NCBI RefSeq assembly: GCF_000006565.2
Contig: NC_031475.1
Location: 3,063,189 to 3,127,188, forward strand
DNA: 64,000 bases
Reading direction: 5' to 3'
Origin: Toxoplasma gondii ME49
Lineage: Eukaryota; Apicomplexa; Conoidasida; Eucoccidiorida; Sarcocystidae
Part shown: piece after piece, positions 13,015 through 25,233 of the stretch
Layout: each line of letters opens with the position of its first letter
How positions within the stretch are numbered: the first letter of the stretch is position 1
Made by a program: the position numbers and the translations under genes
Notes under the pieces: model-generated
Told to the model about the DNA's origin: nothing
The model's input: the letters and a program-made list of their open reading frames with translations, nothing else
Database searches by the model: none

Positions 13015-15991
13015 GGTGGAAACGGAACCTGCACCGCTCTGCGTTCGAGAGAGAGAAAGGCCGAGAGACAAAAGACTGACGAAGAAGAAAAAGCGAGACA
13101 ACAAAGGAGTCAGGAGACGAGACAAGAGAAAGAAGAAGAAGAAAAACAAGAAGAAAAAGAGGAGGAAAAAGAAGAAGAAAAAGAGCTACGGGAGAGAGGG
13201 AAGGAGGAGAAACGGTTGAGGAAGAAGAAAGACGGAGCAGAGGTGGAGGAAAAGGAAGGAACTGGGGGCTCCGATGGCGGAGCTAAGAGAGAGAGAAGAC
13301 GGAGCGGCACGGTGGATTCGGGGGACCGCGGTGCAAGGGCAAAGGGTGGAGAAATGTGAACGCAGAAGCACAGAGCAACTCCTTGCGGCGGCGAAAGAAA
13401 GACGAGCAGAGAAGACGTGGATCAGGCGCAGGCAGTTGAAGGCTGAGGAGGACACAGAACGACGAAGAGAAAAGAGAAGCCTTGCAGAAGGGCAATCGGA
13501 ATTCAAGAGATGAGGCCAGGTGTCTCCGGCGTAGAGACAGTTGGCCAGCTGACATGGGGGAAGAGAGAGTTGCTGGGAAGGAAGTGACAAGAACTTTGAA
13601 GAGTCGCCCAGAACAGACGGGGAGAGCAGAGAAGGACATCGCGGAAAGCGAGACAGTGTTCCTTCCCCAGGTTGCAAGAAAGAAAGGACAAGCAAAAACA
13701 GATAAAGAAAATCGGCGATTTTCTGTACAGGCCGCCCTTTCTCTTTCTCATCGCAAAGGACCGAGTACACACGCAACTTTTCTCTCCCACTGATTCTCCC
13801 CTGTTTTGTCGCCAACAGCGAAGCGCCGAGGAAACGCGCGAACGGACCTGGGGCCTCTCGTCTCTCGGAGACCTGGAAAGACGAAATGGACTCACGCCTC
13901 TTCTTCTCTTATGCTCTTTCCTCGCTCTCTTTGATCCAGACGTCTTTTCTCCGTCGGCATGCGCCGCAAAAAGGCGGGAGAAAGCAGCCTGGCAGCCAGC
14001 CTAGCTGACACTCCGCATGCTGCTCGAGTAAACTCGCATCGACGTTGCTCCTCACCCCAGACTTCGCACTCTTGCCCCCCTCCCCTGTCTTCTTTCTGAC
14101 GGACGCAGGGCGCCGACACTAGCCTTTGCGCTCGACAAAAAGTCGCATTCCTCCAGGCGTTCTCTGCTTTCTCGCGAATCGTGGAGGGCAGACGAGCTCG
14201 AAAACTGCAGAAGCTGTCGGTTCACGGCCGAGACGCTGGGGGTCGTCGCACACTGAGAGAAGCAGCTCCCCTGAAACAAGTCTCGTCGGCCTTTTCCTTC
14301 GTTGCCTTCGAGGGCACGGTTTCTGCGGGGCCTCCAGAGTCCTTGGTGAAGCGCTGAGACTCGCGTATCTTAGAAAGACGCCTTCACGTTGACTCTGGAA
14401 GACGAGAATTCGGTCGCGCGCTTCTTTTTCTCGCTCTCGAGCTTTTTCGCTTCCTCGCAGAAACGCCGACGGTGGAAACTCAACTCACGCCAGGGGAGAC
14501 ACGCTGGTCCCTGGGATCCGATCTTTCTCGGAGGCGACCGACTGGAGAGGCCGTCTCACAGAGAAAAGAGCGGATGGATTTGCGTTTTTTTCGAGTTCTC
14601 CGCGCGCGCTTTCCTGGTTTTCAGGCCTGAACTCGACAATTCCGCGAGCTGCATAACCGCCGACCCTCTGCGAAAAAGTCGCTGATCTCTTCTCTACCTG
14701 CTCGAAGAAGACACATGCGTGATGCCGCGAGTCTCTTTTGCGGCAGCGGCAGGAAGTCCCCCGGAGAGTCGCTGATTTTTCGAACCTGTCGCAAGAGGCT
14801 TTTTTTGAGTCAGCGCCAGAGACCCGAGGGCCACCGTGGGAGAGATGCCCTCCAAAGTAGCTTTTTTTTTCGGATTTCTCCCTTTTTTGTGGTGACCCCC
14901 TCGTCGCCGCACACGCTCGAGACGCGCCAAAAAGACAGCTGCGAAAGGAAATGATTTTTGTGTCTTTTGACGGAGACACAACGCAAACAGTTGCAGCAGC
15001 AGGCGCGCCGGAGAGGCAGTCAACTCCTCGGGAAAACTTCACTGCACTGACGACTTTTTCGCTTCAGGACAGAACCGTCGGTCCTGGGAGTCTTTCCTCT
15101 CCTCTCGCAGAGAGCAGCGGCCTGCTCTCTTGCAAGCTGATACCGAGAAAAACGACGCACCGCTGGTTTCGGCGCCGAGACTCCAATGTTGGCGTGACTC
15201 AAGCTCCCTGCACTCGGTGACTCCATTTTCGACCAAGAACACAAAGTCGTTCGACCTCCTCCACCCGTCGAACGTCTGATTCCCCGTCCTCAACTCTCGC
15301 TTCCCTCCTGCCTCCTCTCACAGGCGCGTGACGTCTCTCGTTTCCTCTCTCTTGTTCTTCTCTCTTTTTCTTCTCTCTCTTTTCATTCTCTGTTTCTTCT
15401 CTCTTCTCTCTCTCTTCTTCTCTTTTTGTTCTTCTCTCTTTTGTTCTTGTCTCTTTTGCTCTTCTCTCTCTTGTTCTCTATATTTTCCTCTGATATTCTC
15501 TCTGGTTTCTTCTGCCTGTGTTTGCTGTCGTTCGTCGACGTGACGAAGGCTGCAGAAGGCGATCAGTGGAGAGCGCTGCGGGAGCGCAGACAGAAGAGAA
15601 GAGAGGGAAGAGCAAGTCGACGTCTTTCGAAAGCGGCTTTCTTCGAGTGCTCCGTTTCAAAGTCGAACTCGCCTCCTCTGCAGAGAAAACAGCTCGTGTG
15701 TGTGTCTGTGACCGAGGCGAAGAGTGAACAGGAATCCGAGACTCCCGCGGTTGAGAGGGCGCGACACAGTCTAGACGTGGAGAGAGAAAAAGACGTTCCA
15801 AGGACAGCGGTGTTCAACGCGGTGTCTCGCCTTCCCCAGCGTTTTTTGCGTTTTTTTTTTTCAACGTGATTTCTCGATAAACGGATCCGCTCTTCCGTCT
15901 CGCTTTCCTCTTTGTGCCCTCGTTCCTCTCTTCGTTCCCCTGCGACGTCTCTCGCGTTCTTCTCGTGCTCGTGACCTCCTCCCCCTTCACA
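13015..15991. promoter_or_regulatory. Divergent intergenic region, nucleoporin and lectin
   Basis: About 3 kb separate the nucleoporin start (13014, minus) from the lectin start (15992, plus), so the interval must hold both promoters and 5' leaders. I see no protein-coding exon with family support. It contains a GAA-rich tract (13080-13200) directly upstream of the nucleoporin start, which is a pyrimidine tract in its mRNA sense ending in an AG at 13031 and may be a 5'-leader intron. It also has a TTCTTCTCTCT tract (15330-15510) on the lectin side. No TATA box was expected or seen. Confidence 0.5.
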
Positions 15992-16790
15992 ATGGCGCAG
16001 GGAACCGTCTCTCTTCCTCGATCCGGGATCTCTGCCGTCTCTGCGTTCACTCTCGCGAGCTGTCTCCTCCTGTCTCCTCTTGCGCTCTTCTTCCTTTCCG
16101 TGACTGCCTCTCAAACACCCCCTGCGCCCCAGACAAACTACGAGGCGTCATATCAAGCGTCTCCACCCTCTCCTCCTTCTCCTCCCTCGCCCCCTTCTCC
16201 TCCTGTTGGCGCCGAGAGCTACGTTCCTCCGAACGAGCAGGGGAGATATCGAGAGGCTCCTCCGTCGTCAGTGCAGAATCTCGCTTCGAGTTATCAGTCT
16301 GGCGGACGAGCTGGAGAGGCGCCTTACGCTCCGCAGACTGGTGACGCCCAGGCTCATGGAGGCGCCTACGTCTCTCCTCCCGCCGCGGAGGAAGGTGCTC
16401 CCCTCGTCCCGCCGGTCGCCGCCCCCGGAGACTCTAGCGCTGCGCGGCGGAAAGAGAGAGGCCAGCCGCTCTGGCAAGAGACCGTCGGATCCGTCGAACT
16501 GTCGAGGCACTCCTGGGCTGCGCCTCTCGACTTCGAAGCGATTCAGAGTAAGACGCGGTTCGTCAGTGGCGCCTGCAGACACAGCTGCAAAAAAACGCAA
16601 GGGTCGGTGTATCTGTTCCCTTTCGTTGATGTGCATAGACGGGGTCTTCACCGAGAACCGACGCAATCGCAACCGTAAACCGTAAATACACAGATATGCA
16701 TATACTTCTATTTACATATGTGTATACGTATATATATATATATATATGCATATATATATATATATATATATATGTATATTGATATATATG

Positions 16791-16821
<31 letters not shown>

Positions 16822-19800
16822 GTATATGTATATATATGTATGTATATAGATCTGTGAGTGTGTGTGTGGGTAGCGCGAGAGATGGACATCTTCTGTAGGC
16901 CCCACCAGTCAGAAGACAAGTGAGTGAGTGCAGCAGCGTTATTTCTCGGATTCTGTTGTCTCTGAGTGTTTGTGTCTGCCATGAGTACACATACTCCTTC
17001 ATCCAAGGCGCCTCATCTCTCGGGGGTGCTTATCGCGTAGGGTGTCTTTCCACGCGTTCGTTTGTTCTCTCGACGACTCCTTTAAGCTTCAGCTACACTT
17101 CCGTTGGCCGCGCGTTTTTGCGTTCCTTTTTTTTGCTCGCTCGTCGGCGCGCAGGTGACTGGGATGTGGCGATGGCGACGGTGCCGGCCGAGAGCTACCT
17201 CGTTCTCACGCCGGCGGTTTCGAATCGCACAGGACAGTTCTGGCACCGAAGGCCGCTGAAGACGAGCAACTTCGAGATTCAGTTTGGATTTGGAGTCTAC
17301 GGCGATGACGCGGCGTACATGGACATCGCGGCCGGGCGCGCGCCGAGACCGGGGGAGGTGACGCACTTGGTGGGGAAGCCAGAGGGCTTCGCTTTGTGGT
17401 ACGTCTACGACGAGTACGCCAAGGTCTTTCCAAAGTCGGTCGAAGAAGAGAAAGAGTGGACGCTCTTCGGGTACAAGAACCGACCCAGAGGCCTCGGTGT
17501 GTTCTTCAAGATGTTCGATCGATACGGACAACTCCGGCCCTCCATCTCCATCTTTTACAACGAGTACGGCAACCGAGTGCTCGACGCCTCTAGAGACATT
17601 CCTCTCCCCGCTGGCGTCTTCTACAAGTACCGAAACCTACCCGAGGTGCGTCGGAGCCAACCGAAGGTGGACGGGAACGGGGAGCCGAGCGCGAGAGGGG
17701 AAGCGAGAAGACGCGGAGAGAGGAGGACGGGGCGAACGGATAAGTGAGAGAGAGTGGATGAGAGAGTGTAGGCCGGCAGAAACAAACGAGGAACAAGGAG
17801 AGGTTCAAGCTACGCTGACGTTCCCAGAGCGCGCACCTGAACTGGGACACAGACAGACAGACAGACATACACATGTAGATCAATCTGTTTCGTGACCAGG
17901 GAAAATATCCTTTTGCCCTTCGGAGTTTGTGGGTCCCTAAAAGGAGACGACCCGATGACCCTGCACGCGTTCGCACGCGTTATCAGCGCGTTGTCTGCGT
18001 GCGTTTTTTCTGAAGTGTTTCTTTTTGCCGAGTGACTCTTGTCGACCGCCTCGACACAAGCTGTGCAACCACGTTTCCTCGACCCTCTTCCCCCCGTTCT
18101 CTCCGTTTCTTCTTTGCCTGGTTCGTCCTCATCTTTTTTGTTCTCTCTGGTCGTTGTTCTCTCTCCGTGGTCGCTGCGTCGCGCGCTGTCTCGTCGCCTC
18201 TCGTACGTGCTGTGGCTTTTTTTGTCCAGCAGCGCGCCTTTGTCTCGGCTTTTTCTCGCGGTTTTTCCACTCCACTTTTCAGGTTTTCTCTCTGTGTGTG
18301 TGCAGCCGGCAGTGTTTAAACTTGCAGCGGGGCCGGGGGGCGTCGTCGGCGAGATTCGAACGAGCAGTGGCGGCGCGTGGCTGACTTGTTTCCACTTGAA
18401 AGATGTTCGCTTGAAGGCTGGTGGTTTCTTGGGTTTCACGGCGTACAACGGACCTGAAGCGTCCTCGCTGGTGCCTCCGTCGGCGGGGGTGGAGAAACAG
18501 GGGGGCGGCATCGCTGACCTCGTCGTTCTCTACTTCGTGAAAGTCTGGAACTTGGACCTGAGTGTGCGAGGGGAAGACGACGCGGCAGTGGCGCAGGAAC
18601 TGACAGACATCCCTGTCGACGACATGCTCAAAGCGCACTCGGTCCACAGAGACGACAAAGCTCTCGCAGACGCCCTCAAACATCTCACCCGAATGATGTA
18701 CAAACATATCGCCGAGCAAACGCCCAGGTACGCTGAGGGAGCAGCCGTCGCGGACGCAAAGGGAGGGGACGTGGCGGGGAAGGAAAGAGAAGGCAGGAAG
18801 AGGAGCGGATGAGTAGAGAGAAGGCGAGTGGGGGAAGAACAGGGGAAAAAACAGCTGCAGGGGGGTAGGCGTAAGAAACCGACTTGGACGAAAGAGCAAG
18901 GAAAGGAAATGGAGGTAGACGCCAAGAAGGAAGTGAATGCCAGGGACGACGGCACTTAGGAGAGAAAGCCCAAAGAGCGAGGACAAAGAGCGAGGAACAC
19001 AAGGACGGCGACGCAGTCGTCTGAGAAGAGGTTGGAAGCTCTCCGTCGTGCTTTCTCTGTTCTCTGAGTGTGTTCAGGGAGCAAGCGATGCAGCGAACGA
19101 TCAACTCTTTGTTTTCTCATGTGACTCGGCTGTCGACAGAGCTGAGGGAAATGAAGAAGGAAATTATCAGCCATCTCCAAGCCACTCCTAGTTTGGCCAA
19201 GAGCGGGGCGGACTCTAAGGCAGGCGGGGGTGCGGAGCATGCGCTGCACACGGTCAGGACCGAGCTCCATGGATTGAAAAATTTGCTGGCGCAGCATTCC
19301 CAAATTCACCGAGACTCTCTTCACACGCTTCAACAGAAAGTTGAGGCTGCCAGGTCCACAGGTGAGCGAAGAATAGAGGAAGACGCAAGACAGAGAGACA
19401 GCGAAACCGCGATCTGTTCGGGTCGGAGACGCAGTGAATTGCGTGAAACAAACACAGGGAGTGGTCGTCCGCATTTCCGGACTCTGAGCTGTGTTGGCGT
19501 TGCATGTACTTCGCGTCTCCGAAGCGATGCATTGCTGTCTCCTGGAAAAGATACGTGGGTGGCATGCACACCCGACGACGGTTAGTGAGGATGCGTTTTT
19601 CCGTGAGGTCTGTTTTGGAGCTCATGTAAGCTGACGCGAGCAGCCAGAAGCGAGAGAGGGAGGAGAAGCGGTGAAAGTGGCGTGTGTGGAGATCCGTTTA
19701 AAGTCGAGGATTCCACTTGTTTCCAAACCCTCTCGATTCACACCCTGCACACCCTGTCCGACGGGGAACGCTTTCTTGCGGTGTTCGCATGTGCATGCCT

Positions 19801-20068
19801 TTTTCGTGTTTCCACTTTCGTCGTCGTCGATCGCTTTTCATGCAGCTTGCTGGTTTCGAGTCTTTCTGCGTCTTGTGCAGGTTCGGCGGGAGCTGTCGCG
19901 CCAGAGCTCAGGGAGTTGGCTAACCGGGCGCGGGAGCTGGAGGCGACGATTGCAGCAAAGGAGCACTTTTCGTTTTTCATGACCATCGGGATGATTCTCG
20001 TTCTGCTTGCTTTTGCGCTTTTTGTGTGGAAGCGCTTCCGCGACATGGAGAAAAAGCACTTGCTTTAA
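15992..20068 (+). CDS. L-type (ERGIC-53/VIP36-like) lectin cargo receptor
   Basis: Type I membrane lectin of the ER-Golgi pathway. Exons 15992-16547, 17155-17645, 18306-18727, 19078-19361 and 19881-20068 join in phase to give 646 residues. The start (CACAATGGCG) is followed by a signal peptide (hydrophobic about residues 13-38) and a Pro/Ser repeat. The legume-lectin fold follows: [13 protein letters not shown], a beta-strand with [36 protein letters not shown], and the closing strand [11 protein letters not shown]. After it come a charged, probably coiled-coil stalk in exons 4-5 and one transmembrane helix ([19 protein letters not shown]). The tail is short: [12 protein letters not shown]. 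Odd points: the FFDTF calcium-site motif reads FFKMF, and the tail has lysines at -5 and -4, not a standard KKXX signal. The fold assignment is firm; sugar binding is doubtful. Confidence 0.88.
16728..16850. repeat. TA/TATG microsatellite in lectin intron 1
   Basis: (TA)n interrupted by TGCATA and then several TATG units, about 120 bases, lying within intron 1 (16548-17154). Confidence 0.9.
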
Positions 20069-22199
20069 ACGCAGTTGCTGCCTGTCAGTTTCCGAGCTCG
20101 ACAGCGTACTCCACAGCTTGCCGGGTGTATGTACAGTTCGGAGTTCGTCCTCGCTTCACTGAGATACGGGCGTGTCTCGCGTGCGTACATGTTTGCATTC
20201 TGTGTGTTTTTGTGTGCACACCCTTTTGGACTGAAGCTGCGGTGGCACACACGTCGGTCTGGCATGTGCGCCCGCACAAAGACACGGAGGGGTCTCTGCA
20301 ATCCGCGGGAAACAGTTCTCTTTTCAAGTGTAGAGCTTCGTACACAAATTCGTGCGTAGGTCTGTTTGTGTGTTCGGAATGGAACCTTTTCTCCACGGGT
20401 GCACAGAGAAAGAGTGGGATCGATGCAATCAGTTCAATCAATGGTCAGTTCTTGTGTGACCTGAGGTCAGTACGCAACATCGGTGTTGTGTGTCGCCGTG
20501 TGTCTCTCGACACACAGAGTGCGTCTATATGAAGGCAATGCTTCGTGGGAAATGTTTACACCAGGGTGCGTGCCAATGGGTGCCGCGTTTGTGAACTGTC
20601 AGTCAAAGGATTTCAAGATCGTACGGCATCAAGGTTACTCCACATTGATCACGTTCTACGAGTAATATTTGGATTCGTGTTATCACGCGTATTAACAGCG
20701 AAAGAAAACTACTACTCAGATGCTAGTGTAGGATCAGAAAATGCCCACTCGGGATGTCCCAGTCGTGCGGTCATCTTCGCGCAGGTTCGTGTGTATCTCT
20801 AGATACGAGAAAGTCTTGCGGAACAATTTGAGACCCGTAGACCTCACCTCCAATTGTATACTTCCGCCTGTATTTCGATCAGCGCGTCTGGAAGTATGAC
20901 TTCTTTAGTCTGTAGACCTCGAGAAAGAGGGCGATATCCTGTGTGCCGGAGAGCGGCGAAAAAACTACAAAGGGTTCCAAGAAAATCCGAAAAAGAGACT
21001 TTGCCGTGCAGACGTATGCAATTCGGCAAGGAGTGTGCATACGCATTTCCAAGAGCCAACAGGGACAATGGTACATCAGAGGCGCCGGACATGCGAGGCG
21101 GAAAGTAGACGTCTCAGATACAACATGACTACAGAGAGTATCCACGCGCCGCCGAAGGAATGGAAAACACCCTGTGCGGGAGCAGTCCGTCTTGTCTGAA
21201 TGTTCCTAGACTCACGCCAGAGACTAGCACACAACTCTAAACTCAGGACAGTCGCTGCTTCGTCGCCCGAAGGGGTGCCTGCTGACGAACTGCTTCCACG
21301 AACAGCAAAGGCAGTCTGGTACAATTAGAGACATGGAACGCGCACTAGCCTTCCATGGGTCGAGTGTAGAGGGGAACTCCCTGAAACAAAAGTCAAGGGA
21401 AGAACCGTGCAGCTAAGGATACTGCTAATATCAAGAACAGCAAATCCTCCAGTTACCAGCCACTAGCCTCAGGATTTATAACTGTCAAGCTAGTACTTGA
21501 GGAGTGGCCAAGTCCGGAATGCGGCAACGCAATCCCTATCCGCTTCTGAATGTGCACGTTCAGCTGAACCCGAACAAAACTGCCAAGGGCAGTGTCTGAG
21601 AAACTGATCTGTTTCATTTCTTTTGTTCAGACCAACATCACGAAGGAAAAAGCTAAAGGGACTACACCAATTCGTACAGCCTTTTATAAGTGTTGGTTTT
21701 CAAATCGACGGTGGACTCGTGTACCGGAGGCATGGTCTAAGGCATCTTGAGTGCCCTGATCGTCGCTGTCCAAACCTTCTCCCTTCACTGTGCAGATTTA
21801 TGGAACCAAGGCATAAACTGTCACCGGGTGACAGGAGGTCTGCCTCTTGTACTTTATGGCGCCTGGTGCTTGTTTCCACACTGCGGTGGTGTTCCAGTCC
21901 TTTAGGAAATTTCCATGTCTGCGTGAGGCTCTTTCGTGATCACGCTGTGCAATTAGTCCGCTTCTCCATCTGGCAAAAATGCATGCAAGTGCCATCTCAG
22001 GCGCAGGCAGTGGCTGTTTCCACTGTTGCTTCCCGGTTCGCCATCACACGTGGCGCCAGGAGAGTGCACACTGTGCAAGGTGTGTCGCACACATTCTTTG
22101 TTTGTGTTGCCAAAAGCGTTTCCTGGACTCTTTGTACACATGGAAGCATTAGCACACAAGAAGACGGAGGTCTCTCTCGTTTGAGACGCTGCATCGACA
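20069..22199. other. Intergenic, 3' of lectin and 3' of acylphosphatase
   Basis: Between two convergent genes. It should hold both 3' untranslated regions. I found no reading frame with family support or clean splice borders. The sequence is GT-rich just after the lectin stop and otherwise unremarkable. Confidence 0.5.
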
Positions 22200-22541
22200 T
22201 CACGCACGCTTCTTTCGAATTATTTCGAACGACGAATAGTTTCGCTGCGCTATCGACTTCTTCTCAAGAATGTCCAGTTGGTCGATCCGGCTTTGTGGAC
22301 TGCCTACATGTCGCAGCCAGTGAAGCATTTTCTCAACTTGGGCACTTGGGCCTTCAGCCTCCCCCTTCACAGTGCCCCCCGGCATGTTCTGAACCCACCC
22401 GGTAAGTCCTAGGTGTTGGGCATGTTCTTGAGTGTGAACGCGGAAAAAAACTCCTTGCACCCGACCGTGAACCTCGAAAACGACGGCAACGAGGTCTTGG
22501 CCTGCCCCGCGAGAGACGCAGTCACCGCCGCCAGTCTCCAT
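22200..22541 (-). CDS. Acylphosphatase
   Basis: Small intronless enzyme of 113 residues that hydrolyses acyl phosphates. The start at 22541 has context CACAATGG; an in-frame ATG 19 codons upstream (22598) is possible but adds a non-conserved extension. The signature is clear: the phosphate loop GRVQGVFFR (residues 26-34) and GLTGWVQNMPGG. The catalytic arginine (R34) and asparagine (N52) are 18 residues apart, exactly as Arg23 and Asn41 in classical acylphosphatases. The length matches the family. It lies 443 bases downstream of the parvulin gene on the same strand, each with its own start context, so probably separate transcripts. Confidence 0.93.
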   Translation of the reverse strand: METGGGDCVSRGAGQDLVAVVFEVHGRVQGVFFRVHTQEHAQHLGLTGWVQNMPGGTVKGEAEGPSAQVEKMLHWLRHVGSPQSRIDQLDILEKKSIAQRNYSSFEIIRKKRA

Positions 22542-22984
22542 TGTGAAAAAATGAAAAAACAATAGAGTAATGGCCTGTGTGCCGCGCTTCAGGTGCATGA
22601 GGAAAAACGCAAGCGACCCTGGATGTGCAAGCTGTTTACGGTAGAAAACCGGAGGGGTCTCAGTCCCCTCAATGCCGTCGGAACGCCTGTATCGAACAAA
22701 CGAACTCTATCCTCGATGGGTACCGCCTGGTTCTCCCCAATGCAACGAGCTACCCTCTCGCGGGTCAACGAAACTGCAACGTCAACGCCTCCTCTGCTGC
22801 CCGTTTTGCTAAGCGAGGATACGCTGCGGTTGCGAAGTGAACTTTACAACGCAACTATCCAGCTCACCAATACGGAATACACAGATTCGCAACAGCAATT
22901 TCTACCGTAGTTCCACTCTGGCACCACGTGGTCACCCCCTAGTAGAGCCAATTCGAAACAGCGATTTCCGAGACGCCACACAAT
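22542..22984. other. Spacer between parvulin and acylphosphatase genes
   Basis: 443 bases between two same-strand genes. It should hold the parvulin 3' end and the acylphosphatase promoter. No further gene seen. Confidence 0.5.
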
Positions 22985-23335
22985 CTACGCAATTCTGTAG
23001 ATGAGATGCAACCCGGAGTCGGTATCAATAATATCGCTGATTTCCCCAACTTGAAGCGCGAAGGAAGCGTCTTCAAAAGGTTTCTGCATCATTCCTCGGG
23101 TGAAAAACCCGAGATCCCCGCCTTTCTGAAAGGAACCGCAGTCGCTGTACTGATTCGCAAGCTGCGCAAAGTTTTCCTGGCGAACGCTGGACTTCAGGAC
23201 GGATAGTTCGTCCCAAGCCTGGTCCTTCGACTTCGTCACCGGTTGGTTCGTCCGGCGAGAGACCGGGTTTCTTGATTCGTTGTGCTTTATCAGCAAGTGC
23301 AGGCAACGCACTCGGTCGGGTGCCGCAGCAGACAT
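22985..23335 (-). CDS. Parvulin-type prolyl isomerase (Pin1-like, no WW domain)
   Basis: Peptidyl-prolyl cis-trans isomerase, 116 residues, one exon, start context AAAGATGTCT. The whole protein is the parvulin domain: RCLHLLIKH at the N-terminus, then YSDCGSFQKGGDLGFF with the active-site cysteine, RGMMQKPFEDASFAL, and DTDSGLHLIYRI. Both active-site histidines (H13 and the one in GLHLI) are present. Like plant Pin1 there is no WW domain. The basic cluster that gives Pin1 its preference for pSer/pThr-Pro is only partly kept: K17 and R22 are present, but the second arginine is Asn23 (KHNESRNP in place of the KHSxSRRP pattern). Phospho-specificity is therefore uncertain. Likely nuclear or cytosolic; no targeting signal. 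Confidence 0.95.
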   Translation of the reverse strand: MSAAAPDRVRCLHLLIKHNESRNPVSRRTNQPVTKSKDQAWDELSVLKSSVRQENFAQLANQYSDCGSFQKGGDLGFFTRGMMQKPFEDASFALQVGEISDIIDTDSGLHLIYRIA

Positions 23336-24798
23336 CTTTGGCGCGCAGGAACAGACGTACGGTGGGTAGCCGCTAAAAACCTACTTTCACGCGGCAGAAC
23401 AGTCCAGGCAGGCAAGAATCCACTTTTGAGGCGACAACCCAGAACAGTTCCTTCGTTATGAGCGTTCCACCGGCAACCTGCGCACAGAAAAGCGCATACT
23501 CTGTGTGGCACGAACCTCCAGCGAATACCCCAGACGCTACAGTGGTAGCAGACGACTGGCACAGAAGAGTCTTGACGTGTCACACGTAAAAAACGAAAGG
23601 AAAAACGAGTTTGCTGAGTTTGAAAACAAACCTAAACCCTCCAACAGAAGCCAGTAAAATCAAGACACCCGTCCTCGATTTTCTCCGAAACCTCCAGCGC
23701 GGTTTTCTTCGGAAGGCCGGTTGGATGGGTAGTGAACGTGCATGCATTCGGAGCTCTGTTTCCAGCACTGGAAACGCTGTAGCAAAGGATCGAGCGTTCT
23801 CTTGAAGCAGATTGCACTTTTCCATCTTTTTGTTAGCTCACAACTCTGAAGCTGTCACCATGGTTGCGTCCCCTTTGCTGCACTTCACACTTTATGTCTT
23901 TCGTTAGACTATTGATCGCAGAGTTACCTCGTCGATGTGGCGACTTTGAGATGAGTCGCCCCATCGGGAACCGGGCTGCTTTCAGCCGCGCTTCAGTCTC
24001 TTTTCTAATAAACTGCTGCTTTCTTTAGGCAGTTTTTCTTGTTTGCTGGTGTCTGGCATGTCCTGCGCATGTGTGTGGCACTCCTGACAGCTTTGTGGCT
24101 GCGTTCGTCGCGAAACTCAGGTTGAGGAGAAAGAGGGAACGCTGTAAATCCCAGATCCTGGCGGCTTCGCTTCTTGTGGAACTAGCCGGCGGGCGGCGTT
24201 CTCAGTCTGCTTCTTCGGGATCAATGAAAAGCCATTTGTTCGGTCAACTGCTTGGGAATACGGTCGGTGAAGACAGCAGGTTGAGTTCGATGTACCCCGG
24301 GAACGCGAATGCTGCTTCTGGAAGTGACAGGGTGACCTAAAGGTGTTCCCTCGTACATTTCAGGTTGGCCGTTGCGTTTGCGTTCGTTTCCGCCTTGATA
24401 TGTCGCCTTCCTTTTTTCTCCAGTTGCCACGCGCGACGCGGGCTGTGCTCCTTTCTCTTCGACTCGCGGTCATGGACCGCACAACCCTCTCTAGTTGTTT
24501 CTGCTCCTTCACCTCACGGTAGACGAAGGGTCTTTCCCTGTATGACTAGTCCCACCGCCACTTGTACATGATCCAAGCGCATACGTACATATATTTATAT
24601 ATATATATATATATTTATACCTATACATCTCTATATGTACTTTTATGTAGTCATACGGGTGTCGTTACCTGGGCGCACTGGTTCCATATCCAGTGCGAGG
24701 AGCCTTCGTGTGCATGTCCATTCCGAGCTCTGTCTCTTCTTTCTCTGCTTCCTCTTCTTCTCCGACTTGATTCGCGTCTTGTCAAGTGTTGGGGTAGA
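23336..24798. promoter_or_regulatory. Divergent intergenic region, parvulin and RING-variant genes
   Basis: About 1.46 kb between two divergent starts. It must contain both promoters. No family-supported exon found. A TA microsatellite lies at about 24587-24620, roughly 180 bases before the RING-variant start, in its probable 5' leader or a leader intron. Confidence 0.5.
24587..24620. repeat. TA microsatellite upstream of the RING-variant gene
   Basis: Short (TA)n with TTTAT interruptions, upstream of the start codon at 24799. Confidence 0.85.
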
Positions 24799-25194
24799 AT
24801 GGCAGATGTGACGGCGCCAGTGGACGAGACAGAGACGCCTCTGTCACAGGAGTCCAGCAGCGCCGCTTCCGGAGAGGCAGGGAGACGCATGTGTTTCATT
24901 TGCCTCGATGGAGTGAAGAGAAGTCGACGGAACGGCCAACTCACAGGCGACCTCCTGCCCTGCTGCTCTCAGTGCTTCGCTGTTGTTCATCGCAAATGCT
25001 GGTTAGTTCAGTCTCTTTGCCAGCACCGCAGTGCGTCCACGCGCAGTCCGAGAATCTGAAGGACGTGAGGAGACTCAGAACCTGCACAGAAAACTTCTAG
25101 TCTTCTGAGAACGAGTCAAGGAAACTGGGTTCGCTCTTCCCAAGAATTACAGGCGTTGCCTTTCAGTCCCCATTCTGCATGTTTACATATATTC

Positions 25195-25233
<39 letters not shown>

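Noticed and set aside
22396..22410. Donor-like GGTAAGTCC on the plus strand
   Set aside because: It is antisense to the conserved acylphosphatase frame, which reads through without a break.
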